Shown here piece by piece: positions 1 to 9,517 of a stretch of 64,000 nt of DNA. Both the position numbers and the translations under genes were made by a program. Every line of letters starts with the position of its first letter. Position 1 is the stretch's first letter. This DNA comes from Flagellimonas meishanensis (lineage in GTDB: Bacteria; Bacteroidota; Bacteroidia; Flavobacteriales; Flavobacteriaceae): contig NZ_JAINVW010000001.1 in the NCBI RefSeq assembly GCF_019880545.1, forward strand, positions 124,001 through 188,000. Direction: 5' to 3'. The notes under the pieces are model-generated. The model saw only the letters and a list, made by a program, of their open reading frames with translations, did no database searches and had not been told where the DNA came from.

Positions 1-549
1 GACTATCGTGGCAATCAATGCAAACTGAACCTGTATGCGCCTCAAAAACAATAGCCCCAGGCCCAACTCAATAAAGGGATAAACCCAGCCATAGGCAGGA
101 ACCATTTTTGCCAATGGATCATACATACGGAAGCTATCGGGAAAGCCTTTCAAATCCAAGAACTTGAAGAAACTGAACACAATATAGAACAGTCCCATGA
201 AATCCAGCATGGCCTCGGACAAGTTCCAATCTTTGTAATGCAACAAAAATGCTGCTGCAAATAGGTAGGCAAAAATCAAAAAGAGGGGTCGTAGCTGCAT
301 CCATTTTGATTCTTCCTTTGGAAAGGACATTTCCATAGCATGATTACCTTTCTCGCTGATGCCGTATTTTTCGGGCAAGGAGGATCTCAGCTTTTGAAGG
401 GGAACGTGCTTAGCCATAACAATTTCAGCCTCACCTTTTTCCAAATTCACTTGTACCTCTTGAACATCATCAACCTGTGACAATTTTTCCTGCACCGAGG
501 CCACACAGTTTTGACATGTCATCCCGGTTATTGAATATATATGCTTCAT
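1..549 (-). CDS. HMA domain + MauE/DoxX-like membrane protein (partial)
   Basis: The 5' part of a minus-strand gene; the first 183 codons are present and the left edge cuts the 3' end. Residues 1-68 form a heavy-metal-associated domain with the metal motif GMTCQNC (Cys12 and Cys15). After a charged linker come at least three hydrophobic segments (about 87-104, 115-133, 149-169), matching the MauE/DoxX-type membrane module often fused to HMA domains in Bacteroidota. Inferred role: binding of soft metal, probably copper, at the inner membrane, possibly with redox exchange. The ATG follows the TAG of the upstream HMA gene with no gap, so the two are probably co-translated. Substrate and redox role are inferred. 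Confidence 0.8.
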   Translation of the reverse strand, partial: MKHIYSITGMTCQNCVASVQEKLSQVDDVQEVQVNLEKGEAEIVMAKHVPLQKLRSSLPEKYGISEKGNHAMEMSFPKEESKWMQLRPLFLIFAYLFAAAFLLHYKDWNLSEAMLDFMGLFYIVFSFFKFLDLKGFPDSFRMYDPLAKMVPAYGWVYPFIELGLGLLFLRRIQVQFALIATIV

Positions 550-918
550 CTAGTGTTTCATTTGATGGTGTTTGCTGTCGTCAGTGTCATCTTCCCTGTA
601 TTTACAGCAAGGATGTATCCCATCATAGGCTTCTTGGGTGGCCTTCAGTTCCTTGGTGTCGTGGCCCACTTCGGCCAATGCCATTTTTATCTCCATCGGG
701 TTCGTTTTCCGTTCATCCACCACAAGCGACAATTGGTGTGTGGGAATGTCCCAAAGGGCATACTTGACCCCGGGCACGTTCAGGGCCGCTTTTTCAATGC
801 GCACCTTGCACATTTCGCATTTGCCATCCACCTCGAAGGCCATTTTCTTATTCTTTTGTTGCGCCATGCCCATCATGGAACCCAAAAAACATATTATAAT
901 TAAAAGGCGTGTCTTCAT
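550..918 (-). CDS. secreted heavy-metal-associated (HMA) domain protein
   Basis: A 122-residue protein with an N-terminal signal peptide (hydrophobic 4-18, likely cleavage after MAQ at 20). An HMA-like fold follows with the CxxC metal site CEMC (Cys34, Cys37). The C-terminus carries HPCC (102-105) and a His/Asp-rich tail that could supply extra ligands. It probably works in the periplasm as a copper or other soft-metal chaperone. It sits between the TonB-dependent receptor upstream (19-nt gap) and the HMA/MauE gene downstream (no gap), so all three likely form one operon. Specificity for copper is an inference from the family. Confidence 0.82.
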   Translation of the reverse strand: MKTRLLIIICFLGSMMGMAQQKNKKMAFEVDGKCEMCKVRIEKAALNVPGVKYALWDIPTHQLSLVVDERKTNPMEIKMALAEVGHDTKELKATQEAYDGIHPCCKYREDDTDDSKHHQMKH

Positions 919-937
919 CTTTATAGGTATTTAATAT

Positions 938-3187
938 TCAGGATTTAAATCTAAAGCCCATATAGAGCATTCTTCCAAAAATTGGTGCGTACACAATGGT
1001 AGTGTCAAAATTTGTTCCGAAAGGGTCGTCCGCTCCCAAAATGGGATTGGGTTGCATAAAATTAGTCAAATTCTCGCCCCCGACATATACCTCGAATTTA
1101 TTGGAAAAAACCTTGGTCACCTGTGCGTTCATCAGCGAGTAACCGTCTACAAAATCTTCCAATTGCAACTTCGCTGGATTGGTGTCGGTACTGGGTAACC
1201 GCTGTTGTCCCAAGACATGCAGGGTATAATCAAACCGCCATTGCGATCCATTCTCCCTTGGAGCGGTGTTATATCCCAAATTGGCAAAATAACGATGCTC
1301 TGCCTGAAGCGGTTTCTGCAACAGTCCTATTTGAAAATCAGTTTTCACATCATAATATTTATAAGCGGTCCTGAGCTCAACCCTCGGTATAATCTCGTGG
1401 TTCAATTCTACCTGAAGGCTGTTGGCAAAACTTTTGCCGTCCAAATTGGTGAACCTGACCTCTCTAGGGTTTTCCCAATCGACCACTACTTGGTTTTCAA
1501 AATCAGTTCTATAAAAATCCATTGAAAAATCTCCTGGGCGTTCAAACAATAGAAATTTTTGTATGAATCCGAAACCGAAATTAACCGCCTTCTCTGGATC
1601 AAATCCGTAAATATTTCCTCCGTTTCCAATAAGTTGGATGTTTCTTGCGGAAGCGAACATTCTTTGGTTTTCAGCAAAAATATTGGCCGCCCTTCGCCCC
1701 AATCCAAAGGAACCTCTTAGGCTGGCCTTTTCCCATGGTGTATAACGAACATGCAACCTGGGTGTAAAAAAATTGCCCAGTCTATTGTGTGTATCGAACC
1801 TGAGCCCTGCCGTGAGGCTCAATTTTTCCAAATTGGTGTAGCTGTACTCAAAAAAGGCGCCAGCAGACCGGTCTGTCCTTGAGAATGGCTGTCCGCTCAC
1901 CGATTCGTCGTACCCATCATAGGCAACGGCAATCCCTGTTTTGAAATTGTGCTTGGTATTTCCTAAAATGGAGTTGAAAATCAAATTGGAATAGAAACTC
2001 TCGTGGTCAATGGCATAGGTGTTGAATCCATAATACGAGTCCTGCTCATGGTCGCTGTAGGAAGCCTGAAAGCCCAAACTCTGGAAAGGCAATTCCGGGA
2101 AAACATAGCCCAGTTTCAATGAACCATCAAACCTACGCGTATCTATTTCGCTTCCCCATGCATTGGTAGTGAAGCGGTCCGTATCTGGATCAAAACTGGT
2201 CTGCCCCAATTGTTTTTCATCATTCAAAAACCGAATGTTGAGAAAACTCACCCATCCCTTCTCAGGGTTTTGGTACTGCCAACGGTTCATTATATTTATT
2301 TGGTTTGCCAATGGGGTATCCAAAAAGGCATCGTCGTTTTCGTCAACTTCAATATCCCTTCGGTTGCCGTGCAAATAAAGGCCGGTACTCCACTTTTCGG
2401 ACAACTTGGTATTGATATGGGTGTTCAGTTCCAAGCGCCCGTTCATGTTGGCATAACCGTTAACAAAAATGGGGAAGTCGGTGAGCGGTTTTTGGAGTTC
2501 GGTATTTATCTGTCCTGATATGCTCTCGTACCCATTGACAACACTACCCGCACCTTTGGTGATCTGGATGCTCTCCACCCAGGTCCCTGGGGTAAAAGTG
2601 AGTCCAAAAGATTGGGATGCCCCTCTCACCATGGGTATATTTTCTTGGGTAATCAACAAATAGGGACTTGTAAGGCCGAGCATTTCTATTTGTCTTGTTC
2701 CCGTGAGTGCATCATTGAAATTGACATCGATGGCAGGGTTGGTCTCAAAGCTTTCGGAAAGGTTGCAGCAAGCAGCCTTCAAAAGCTCTTCACTGTTTAT
2801 GGTTACCACATTCTGTGAAGAAAACAGGGTCTTTTCAACCGCTTCCCGTTCTTGTTCCACGACCACTTCATCCAACTGATTGGAGGGAACCAACCAATGG
2901 TGGATCATTCTGGGTTCGTTTACTGTAAGCGTATCAGACTGAAAACCAACATAACTGATTACCAGTTTGTTGTATTTAACGGAATAAGGAATGGCAAAGG
3001 TTCCATCTTCCTTGGTAATGGTCCCTATGGGGGAGTTTTGCCAATATACGTTGGCCCCTGAGAGCCCCAAGTGTTTGTTCTCGGTATTGGCCTCCATGAC
3101 CATACCCGTGATTTCTTCTTGGGCAGCAATGATGGTTGGAAACCAAAAAAATAGTATTATAAAGTATTTCATGTTGTATTGAATCAA
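938..3187 (-). CDS. TonB-dependent receptor, likely metal/metallophore uptake
   Basis: A 749-residue outer-membrane receptor. A signal peptide (ends about AAQ, residue 22) is followed by a carboxypeptidase-regulatory-like domain (about 23-95), a plug domain (about 115-240, including ITKGAGSVVNGYESISGQIN) and a long beta-barrel ending in an aromatic-rich strand (MGFRFKS). The plug contains an unusual AACCNLSESF segment with adjacent cysteines, which could bind a soft metal. An internal ATG (start 3172) gives a more typical signal peptide and may be the true start. Being in one operon with two HMA proteins suggests copper or another metal as substrate; the ligand cannot be read from sequence. 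Confidence 0.88.
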   Translation of the reverse strand: MIQYNMKYFIILFFWFPTIIAAQEEITGMVMEANTENKHLGLSGANVYWQNSPIGTITKEDGTFAIPYSVKYNKLVISYVGFQSDTLTVNEPRMIHHWLVPSNQLDEVVVEQEREAVEKTLFSSQNVVTINSEELLKAACCNLSESFETNPAIDVNFNDALTGTRQIEMLGLTSPYLLITQENIPMVRGASQSFGLTFTPGTWVESIQITKGAGSVVNGYESISGQINTELQKPLTDFPIFVNGYANMNGRLELNTHINTKLSEKWSTGLYLHGNRRDIEVDENDDAFLDTPLANQINIMNRWQYQNPEKGWVSFLNIRFLNDEKQLGQTSFDPDTDRFTTNAWGSEIDTRRFDGSLKLGYVFPELPFQSLGFQASYSDHEQDSYYGFNTYAIDHESFYSNLIFNSILGNTKHNFKTGIAVAYDGYDESVSGQPFSRTDRSAGAFFEYSYTNLEKLSLTAGLRFDTHNRLGNFFTPRLHVRYTPWEKASLRGSFGLGRRAANIFAENQRMFASARNIQLIGNGGNIYGFDPEKAVNFGFGFIQKFLLFERPGDFSMDFYRTDFENQVVVDWENPREVRFTNLDGKSFANSLQVELNHEIIPRVELRTAYKYYDVKTDFQIGLLQKPLQAEHRYFANLGYNTAPRENGSQWRFDYTLHVLGQQRLPSTDTNPAKLQLEDFVDGYSLMNAQVTKVFSNKFEVYVGGENLTNFMQPNPILGADDPFGTNFDTTIVYAPIFGRMLYMGFRFKS

Positions 3188-3256
3188 ATTGAACCAGTGT
3201 AAAAAGCCAAGCCCTTTTTATTTAAAAGAAAAGGGCAAACCAAAAAGTTCAATACA

Positions 3257-3667
3257 TCAAATAAGGAAGACCTGATCCAAAACATGGATATCCATGACCA
3301 ACATGGGCGGCGGATATTTATCATTGGCAACAGGAAGTTGTTCAAGGAGAAGGAATAATTCCAAATGGAACCGCAAAAAAGCCACTAGGAAAATCTGCTG
3401 CTCCACATCCAGATCGGACCACGAAAATTTCAGATCATCTTGACCTTTTAAGGTGAAGGATTCATCCTCACAGCAGCCGTTCTGGTCCAATTCATCCTCC
3501 AAGGCGTCCATTGCAGCCTCCGTGGCACAGTCCTTAGCACTTACAAAGAAGGATAGGTCCATTACCTTTCCCATACAGAGATGCTTGTCCACGGTCCAAG
3601 AAACTGTGGAGAGTAGCACCATTAGTGCCAAAAAAACCGACACACTAGGATGAAAGCCTTTTTTCAT
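3257..3667 (-). CDS. HYC_CC_PP family protein
   Basis: A 136-residue protein of the Bacteroidota HYC_CC_PP family, named for three short motifs. Here they are HLC (29-31, in DKHLCMG), a Cys pair GCC (64-66, plus Cys47) and YPPP (118-121). A hydrophobic N-terminus (8-22) is a signal peptide or membrane anchor. A longer frame begins at 3760, but the start at 3667 places this hydrophobic stretch at the N-terminus. No function is established; members commonly sit beside HMA proteins and TonB receptors, as here (69-nt gap to the receptor), so a role in metal acquisition is plausible. The conserved Cys and His residues would fit metal binding. Confidence 0.72.
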   Translation of the reverse strand: MKKGFHPSVSVFLALMVLLSTVSWTVDKHLCMGKVMDLSFFVSAKDCATEAAMDALEDELDQNGCCEDESFTLKGQDDLKFSWSDLDVEQQIFLVAFLRFHLELFLLLEQLPVANDKYPPPMLVMDIHVLDQVFLI

Positions 3668-3828
3668 GAAGGTAAAATTACGATTTTCAGGAAGACATAG
3701 TGGGGTGTTAACCAAACATTGGGATTTTGGTAAATTATAACTTCTTGTTTTGAAGCCCATTAATTCGTATTTAACTTTTTCTAAACACCAAAAATGATTC
3801 CATCACAATATCTTGTATAAAAATACTT

Positions 3829-6243
3829 ATGAAAAGAAAAATTCCACTTCTCCTCTTCAGTTTTGTTGCAACAACCATATTCGCACAAAATACATTGAAC
3901 CAAGTGTTGGACTCTTATGAAAACTATTTCAACTTACCCAGGGAAACCCTATTTGTCCACACGAATAAGACCGCATACCTGCCTGGTGAGATTATTTGGT
4001 TCACAGCCTATTTATATGATAGAAAGGGGAGCGTTCCCATATCAGAAGACACCAACTTGATCTGTGCGCTATTTGATGAAACAGGCAAAATAATTGAAGA
4101 CATGATGATTAATGTGGTCAACGGTATAGGTTCAGGTCATATTGAGCTTTCTAGCGCTATTCAGGGAGAAAGGATTTTTCTAAAGGCAAGAACCACATGG
4201 ATGAAAAACTTCAAAGAAGACGATTCATTTACAGCACCTTTGGAACTAGTTGGAGCCTATAGGGAGACTGTGCAGCATTCACAATCAGAGGCTGTTGCTT
4301 TCGAAAATAGTATTGAACTAATGCCGGAGGGGGGGCATTTGGTTGCCAATACGGTCAATACTATTGGCTTAAAACTGGTGAACCTTCAAAAATCTGATAC
4401 TCCGAAGACCTTAAGCCTCTTATCCAAGGATGGGGCCGTATTGGTCCAATCGATACAGACCAACAAGGAAGGGATTGGTAAGTTTGAGTTTATTCCGTTA
4501 TCGAACCAGGAATATTTTGTGGAGGGAGAGGGAAAAAATGGAAAAAAAATGTGGGCGAAACTAGGGAAGGCTGAAGCCCAAGGCGTTACACTTTCGGTAA
4601 ATAATCTATTTGATGACAAAGTGGCCATCTTATTAAAGACCAATGAACGAACATTGGACCATATTAGAGGAAAAGACTACTTTGTTGCAATACACAGGGA
4701 TGGTATACTAACACTGAATGCATTTCAGTTCAATGATAGTGAACATTCCATTTTGGTCTCAAAGGATAAGTTGTTGAAGGGCATGAACATTATAACTGTC
4801 TTTGATCATAATCTCAATCCAATTTTGGAACGATTGATTTTCAATGAGACCAACCTCAACACAACAAGGGCTTCGATATCGAAAATTCCCGATTTTGGAA
4901 AAAAAGATTCTGTAGGACTGAAAATCAACCTGTTTTCAAAAACGCAAGCTAAAGCAAGACTTAGTGTATCAGTGCTCCCCGAAGAAGCCGAATCCATGTA
5001 TCCCGATCAATCCATAATTTCGGCCTTTTTGATTCAACCATACATAAAAGGCCCAATACGAAATGTAACAGAATATTTGAAAAATCTGGATAGGATAAAA
5101 AAATATGAACTTGACAACCTACTGCTCACCCAGGGTTGGAGTAGATATGACTGGTCGGGAATCTTTGGCGAGCCCCCTGTGCAAAGTTTTCCTTACGAAC
5201 ATGGTTTTCAACTAAGAGGCAAAGTACTGAACGCCGAAGCTGGCAAGGATAGATTTCTAGCCATATACCAAAAAAGCCATCCGCAGGTATATCAAGCCGA
5301 GGTTGACAATAACAAAGAATTCCAGATAAAGAACATAGTACTTCACAAGGGTGAGGAGGTGTTCGCAACTTTGCTCAATAAACGCAATAAGACGGAAGAA
5401 CCCAAAATTACCGCGGAAATCACAGCTCCACATGAAGATTCAAAAATGACACTTTCAGAAGTTTTTTTAAACACGCAGACTAGGGGAACTATAGGCAATA
5501 AGGAGGAAGAAGAATACTTACTGTCCGATCAGGATTTTTTTATTGATGATAAAATCATACCCCTTAAAGGGGTAACAGTCACCGAAGAAAAATTCGAAAA
5601 AAAGCTCGTTCATAAACCGGTGGGGGTAAGCGAAGCCATTTTTGATGGGTTAAAGATTACCGAAGATGAAGTCAAGAAAAGGCCTACTTTGCAGTTGGTC
5701 CTTCAGAATTTGGGTTACCGGACTATGATTTCTCCTTTAGGAGAAGGGATCATACTTCCCAAGCCTGGCGCTCCCAATATTGGTGCTCCAATAGTTATAA
5801 TTGATGGTATAGAGATGTTCAATCCATCCAGAAATATATTCAATCTTCCTCCGAATCTTTTAAATTCAAACTCTGCAGGTATAGATGAGATTTACTATAC
5901 GCATCAGCCCATCGAAATGGGAAACAGGCCGGTAATATACATTTATAGAAAATATGGAAGCTATGTTGGTGAAAAAACCAAAGAGCGTTTCGCGTCATTT
6001 ATGGCCACACAAGGTTTTCAAAGGCCAAAAGAGTTCTATAATCCGCAGTATGCATCCGTATCCACCCAAAAATTCAGGTCGTACGGTACGCTCCATTGGG
6101 AAAACCAGCTTAACACGGATGAAAATGGAGAGGCCAAATTCATGGTCCCTTGCTTGGAACAAAATGGAGCCAAAGTCTATGTGGAAGGTTTTACGGAGGA
6201 CGGGGCTTTGATTTCAGAATACCAAATCATAACTTTTGAATAG
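3829..6243 (+). CDS. macroglobulin (MG2)-like secreted protein with TonB-plug-like C-terminal region
   Basis: An 804-residue secreted protein. The signal peptide ends near AQ (20). Residues about 35-140 resemble an MG2 macroglobulin strand domain (FVHTNKTAYLPGEIIWFTAYL). Several beta-rich modules follow. Residues about 620-710 resemble the plug of TonB-dependent receptors (IIDGIEMFNP, then a segment like the plug end, PVIYIYRKYG), but no 22-strand barrel follows. The C-terminus (about 745-804) resembles a macroglobulin strand domain (GTLHWENQLNTDENGEAKF). Large proteins of this architecture occur singly in flavobacteria and have no known function. It is divergent from the metal locus and may be monocistronic. 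Confidence 0.65.
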   Translation: MKRKIPLLLFSFVATTIFAQNTLNQVLDSYENYFNLPRETLFVHTNKTAYLPGEIIWFTAYLYDRKGSVPISEDTNLICALFDETGKIIEDMMINVVNGIGSGHIELSSAIQGERIFLKARTTWMKNFKEDDSFTAPLELVGAYRETVQHSQSEAVAFENSIELMPEGGHLVANTVNTIGLKLVNLQKSDTPKTLSLLSKDGAVLVQSIQTNKEGIGKFEFIPLSNQEYFVEGEGKNGKKMWAKLGKAEAQGVTLSVNNLFDDKVAILLKTNERTLDHIRGKDYFVAIHRDGILTLNAFQFNDSEHSILVSKDKLLKGMNIITVFDHNLNPILERLIFNETNLNTTRASISKIPDFGKKDSVGLKINLFSKTQAKARLSVSVLPEEAESMYPDQSIISAFLIQPYIKGPIRNVTEYLKNLDRIKKYELDNLLLTQGWSRYDWSGIFGEPPVQSFPYEHGFQLRGKVLNAEAGKDRFLAIYQKSHPQVYQAEVDNNKEFQIKNIVLHKGEEVFATLLNKRNKTEEPKITAEITAPHEDSKMTLSEVFLNTQTRGTIGNKEEEEYLLSDQDFFIDDKIIPLKGVTVTEEKFEKKLVHKPVGVSEAIFDGLKITEDEVKKRPTLQLVLQNLGYRTMISPLGEGIILPKPGAPNIGAPIVIIDGIEMFNPSRNIFNLPPNLLNSNSAGIDEIYYTHQPIEMGNRPVIYIYRKYGSYVGEKTKERFASFMATQGFQRPKEFYNPQYASVSTQKFRSYGTLHWENQLNTDENGEAKFMVPCLEQNGAKVYVEGFTEDGALISEYQIITFE

Positions 6244-6282
6244 ATTTGCACATCATATTGATCAAGAGATAACCGCAAACAA

Positions 6283-6744
6283 ATGGCGAAAGACTTCAAG
6301 CTTCTCAAAGAAAGGGCACAACAAATCTTTAATGATGAGCAGAGCCCTACGGATAATCGCTTACAGGTACTATGTGAATTACTTCGTGAAGAAATTCCAT
6401 ACTACGACTGGGTAGGCTTCTATTTTAAAAATGGTGACAGGGAAGAACTCAAACTGGGCCCATATGCCGGAGCGCCAACGGACCATACCATTATTCCCTT
6501 TGGGAAAGGCATTTGCGGTCAGGTTGCCGTAAGCAACAAGAATTTTGTGGTGCCCGATGTCTCGGCCCAGGACAACTACATAGCCTGCAGCATAACGGTC
6601 AAAGCCGAGATAGTGGTCCCCCTATTTGTCAATGGTGAGAATGTGGGTCAAATCGACATTGATTCCAATACCCCAGATCCATTTACAGAGGAAGACGAGC
6701 GCTTTCTGGAGTTCATCAACAGCAAAGTGGCCGAAATTCTGTAA
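6283..6744 (+). CDS. GAF-domain protein, free methionine-(R)-sulfoxide reductase-like
   Basis: A 153-residue single GAF domain covering the full family length. The hallmarks of fRMsr, the enzyme that reduces free L-methionine-(R)-sulfoxide, are present: YDWVGFY, GKGICGQ and IACS followed by EIVVPL. Cys78 and Cys102 align by spacing (24 residues) with E. coli Cys94 and Cys118. The position ten residues before Cys78, which is the third Cys (E. coli Cys84), is His68 here. So either the enzyme uses a two-Cys mechanism or it has changed function. A TAGATTTG -7-like element overlaps the stop of the upstream gene. Confidence 0.8.
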   Translation: MAKDFKLLKERAQQIFNDEQSPTDNRLQVLCELLREEIPYYDWVGFYFKNGDREELKLGPYAGAPTDHTIIPFGKGICGQVAVSNKNFVVPDVSAQDNYIACSITVKAEIVVPLFVNGENVGQIDIDSNTPDPFTEEDERFLEFINSKVAEIL

Positions 6745-6836
6745 AACTAATGCCATTTTGTTGATAACCCTTCCAATTTAATAGTGACAAAAAAATTACT
6801 TTTGTGTGCTTAAGAAACTGATTTTTAAGACACCCA

Positions 6837-8369
6837 ATGAGCTCTGCCAAAAAAGCCTCCGCTGCATTAATTTCTGTATTCCATAAAGACGGTCTTGAAC
6901 CTATTGTAAAAAAACTTGATGAACTTGGTGTAACCCTGTACTCCACGGGGGGAACGGAAAAGTTTATCCGCGACCTGGGCATCGATGTGGTGCCCGTGGA
7001 AGAAGTAACGAGCTACCCTTCCATCTTGGGGGGGCGCGTGAAAACATTGCACCCCAAAGTGTTTGGAGGGATCCTCAATAGGCAGGACAACGCAAGTGAT
7101 GTGGCCCAGATGGACGAGTTCAATATCCCGCAGTTGGACATTGTAATCGTAGACCTATATCCTTTCGAAAAAACTGTGGCCAGCGGTGCTTCAGAGCAAG
7201 ACATAATCGAAAAAATAGATATCGGGGGCATTTCACTGATCAGGGCAGCGGCCAAAAACTTCAAGGATGTACTCTGTGTTTCTTCCATGGAGGATTATGG
7301 CGATTTCCTGAACGTCATTTCCAAAGGAAATGGCTCAACCACTTTGGACGACCGAAAGCGTTTTGCTTCAAAGGCGTTCAACGTTTCCTCGCATTACGAT
7401 ACGGCCATTTTCAATTACTTTAACAAGAATCAGGGAGAAGTGGCCCTCAAGATCAGCGAAACCAAGGGACAAATACTGCGTTACGGTGAAAACCCTCATC
7501 AAAAAGGATATTTCTTTGGAGATTTTGAGGCCATGTTCACCAAACTACATGGCAAGGAACTCTCCTACAACAACCTTTTGGACGTGGATGCCGCGGTTAA
7601 TCTCATGGAAGAGTTCAAACACGATGATCCCACCTTTGCCATCCTGAAGCATAACAACGCTTGTGGCCTTGCCACCCGCACCACCATCAAACAGGCATAC
7701 CTGGATGCCTTGGCCGGCGATCCCGTTTCAGCCTTTGGTGGAATTTTGATTTCCAATGTTGAAATTGATGCTGGGACCGCCAAGGAAATCCATGAGCTGT
7801 TCTGCGAAGTGGTGATTGCCCCAAGTTATTCAAACGAAGCGCTGGAAATCCTTAAAGGCAAAAAGAACCGCATAATTCTTGTTCAAAACGATGTTGCATT
7901 ACCGGAAACTTTGGTGCGGACCTGCCTTAACGGTGTATTGGTACAGGATAAAGATTTTAAGACCGATTCCAAAGCAGATTTGCAAAATGTGACAGATAAA
8001 AAACCGTCGACACAGGAAATTGAAGATTTATTGTTCGCCTCCAAATTGTGCAAGCATACCAAGAGCAATACCATTGTTCTGGCAAAAAACAAACAACTCT
8101 GTGCGAGTGGCACCGGGCAAACCTCTCGTGTAGATGCCCTGAACCAGGCCATCCATAAAGCAAAGTCTTTCAATTTTGATTTGGATGGCGCCGTCATGGC
8201 CAGTGATGCTTTCTTCCCTTTTCCCGATTGTGTGGAGATTGCCCACAAGGCAGGCATAAAAAGCGTCATTCAGCCGGGTGGGTCCATAAAGGACCAATTG
8301 AGCATTGATTACTGCAACGCGAACGGAATTGCCATGGTAATGACCGGCACAAGACATTTTAAGCATTAA
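6837..8369 (+). CDS. purH: bifunctional AICAR formyltransferase / IMP cyclohydrolase
   Basis: A full-length (510-residue) PurH that catalyses the last two steps of de novo IMP synthesis in the cytosol. The N-terminal MGS-like cyclohydrolase domain shows STGGTEKFIRDLG and TSYPSILGGRVKTLHPKVFG. The C-terminal AICAR transformylase domain shows RYGENPHQK, LKHNNACGLA and the ending DAFFPFPDCVE. A TACTTTTG element resembling the flavobacterial -7 box lies at 6797-6804, but no well-spaced TTG is visible. It lies directly upstream of mreB, an arrangement common in Bacteroidota. Confidence 0.97.
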   Translation: MSSAKKASAALISVFHKDGLEPIVKKLDELGVTLYSTGGTEKFIRDLGIDVVPVEEVTSYPSILGGRVKTLHPKVFGGILNRQDNASDVAQMDEFNIPQLDIVIVDLYPFEKTVASGASEQDIIEKIDIGGISLIRAAAKNFKDVLCVSSMEDYGDFLNVISKGNGSTTLDDRKRFASKAFNVSSHYDTAIFNYFNKNQGEVALKISETKGQILRYGENPHQKGYFFGDFEAMFTKLHGKELSYNNLLDVDAAVNLMEEFKHDDPTFAILKHNNACGLATRTTIKQAYLDALAGDPVSAFGGILISNVEIDAGTAKEIHELFCEVVIAPSYSNEALEILKGKKNRIILVQNDVALPETLVRTCLNGVLVQDKDFKTDSKADLQNVTDKKPSTQEIEDLLFASKLCKHTKSNTIVLAKNKQLCASGTGQTSRVDALNQAIHKAKSFNFDLDGAVMASDAFFPFPDCVEIAHKAGIKSVIQPGGSIKDQLSIDYCNANGIAMVMTGTRHFKH

Positions 8370-8422
8370 TTTTAGTACATTAGCCGATAATTTTTGCGCT
8401 AACTCAAAAAACTGAAGTTTTT

Positions 8423-9451
8423 ATGGGATTTTTTGATTTCATGACCGAGGAAATTGCCATTGACCTCGGTACGGCAAACACCCTGATCATCCACATGGAC
8501 AAAGTAGTTGTGGACAGCCCTTCGATTGTGGCCAGGGACCGTATATCCGGAAAAATTATAGCTGTGGGCCGTGAGGCTAACATGATGCAGGGCAAGACCC
8601 ATGAAAACATAAAGACCATTAGGCCCTTGAAAGACGGGGTGATCGCCGATTTCGATGCTTCGGAGAAGATGATCAACATGTTCATCAAAAACATTCCGGC
8701 CCTGAAGAAAAAATGGTTCCCGCCTGCATTGCGCATGGTAATTTGTATCCCTTCAGGAATCACCGAAGTGGAAATGCGCGCTGTGCGCGAATCGGCCGAG
8801 CGGGTGAATGGTAAGGAAGTGTACCTTATCCATGAACCCATGGCAGCGGCTATAGGTATTGGATTGGACATTATGCAGCCCAAAGGAAACATGATTGTGG
8901 ACATTGGTGGTGGAACCACAGAAATTGCGGTTATCGCCTTGGGTGGGATTGTGTGTGACAAATCGGTTAAGATTGCGGGTGACGTGTTCACCAACGATAT
9001 CATTTATTATATGCGCACCCAGCATAACCTGTATGTGGGTGAAACTACCGCAGAAGCCATTAAAATAGAAATTGGTTCGGCCACAGAGGATCTTAAATCC
9101 CCCCCGGATGACAAATCGATTCAAGGAAGGGATCTTTTGACAGGAAAGCCAAAACAGGTCCACGTTTCATACAGGGAAATAGCCAAGGCACTTGATAAGA
9201 GTATCCTCAGGGTGGAAGATGCCGTAATGGAAACCTTGTCGCAAACCCCTCCGGAACTAGCCGCGGATATTTACAATACCGGAATTTATTTGGCAGGTGG
9301 TGGTTCCATGCTCAGGGGACTAGATCGCAGATTGTCCCAAAAAACGGACTTGCCCGTGTATATCGCAGAGGATCCTTTGAGGGCGGTGGTTCGGGGAACC
9401 GGAATTGCCCTTAAAAACCTGGAGCGCTACAAGAGCATTTTGATCAAATAG
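8423..9451 (+). CDS. mreB: rod shape-determining protein MreB
   Basis: A 342-residue actin-like ATPase forming membrane-associated filaments that organise elongation-phase peptidoglycan synthesis. Phosphate-1 (IAIDLGTANTLI), phosphate-2 (VDIGGGTTEIAVIALGG) and the adenosine motif (LAGGGSMLRGLD) are all intact. It begins 53 bp after purH and heads the mreB-mreC-mreD-mrdA-rodA run, the complete Rod-complex set encoded on one strand. Confidence 0.98.
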   Translation: MGFFDFMTEEIAIDLGTANTLIIHMDKVVVDSPSIVARDRISGKIIAVGREANMMQGKTHENIKTIRPLKDGVIADFDASEKMINMFIKNIPALKKKWFPPALRMVICIPSGITEVEMRAVRESAERVNGKEVYLIHEPMAAAIGIGLDIMQPKGNMIVDIGGGTTEIAVIALGGIVCDKSVKIAGDVFTNDIIYYMRTQHNLYVGETTAEAIKIEIGSATEDLKSPPDDKSIQGRDLLTGKPKQVHVSYREIAKALDKSILRVEDAVMETLSQTPPELAADIYNTGIYLAGGGSMLRGLDRRLSQKTDLPVYIAEDPLRAVVRGTGIALKNLERYKSILIK

Positions 9452-9517
9452 AGCAGATTACTGTATTGTGCCCGACCTGATCACGTGCGTTTGGGCTTTC
9501 TTACTAATTTAGATGAC

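Noticed and set aside
3668-3760. 31-residue N-terminal extension of the HYC_CC_PP protein
   Set aside because: It would place the hydrophobic signal segment internally; the ATG at 3667 fits the family better.
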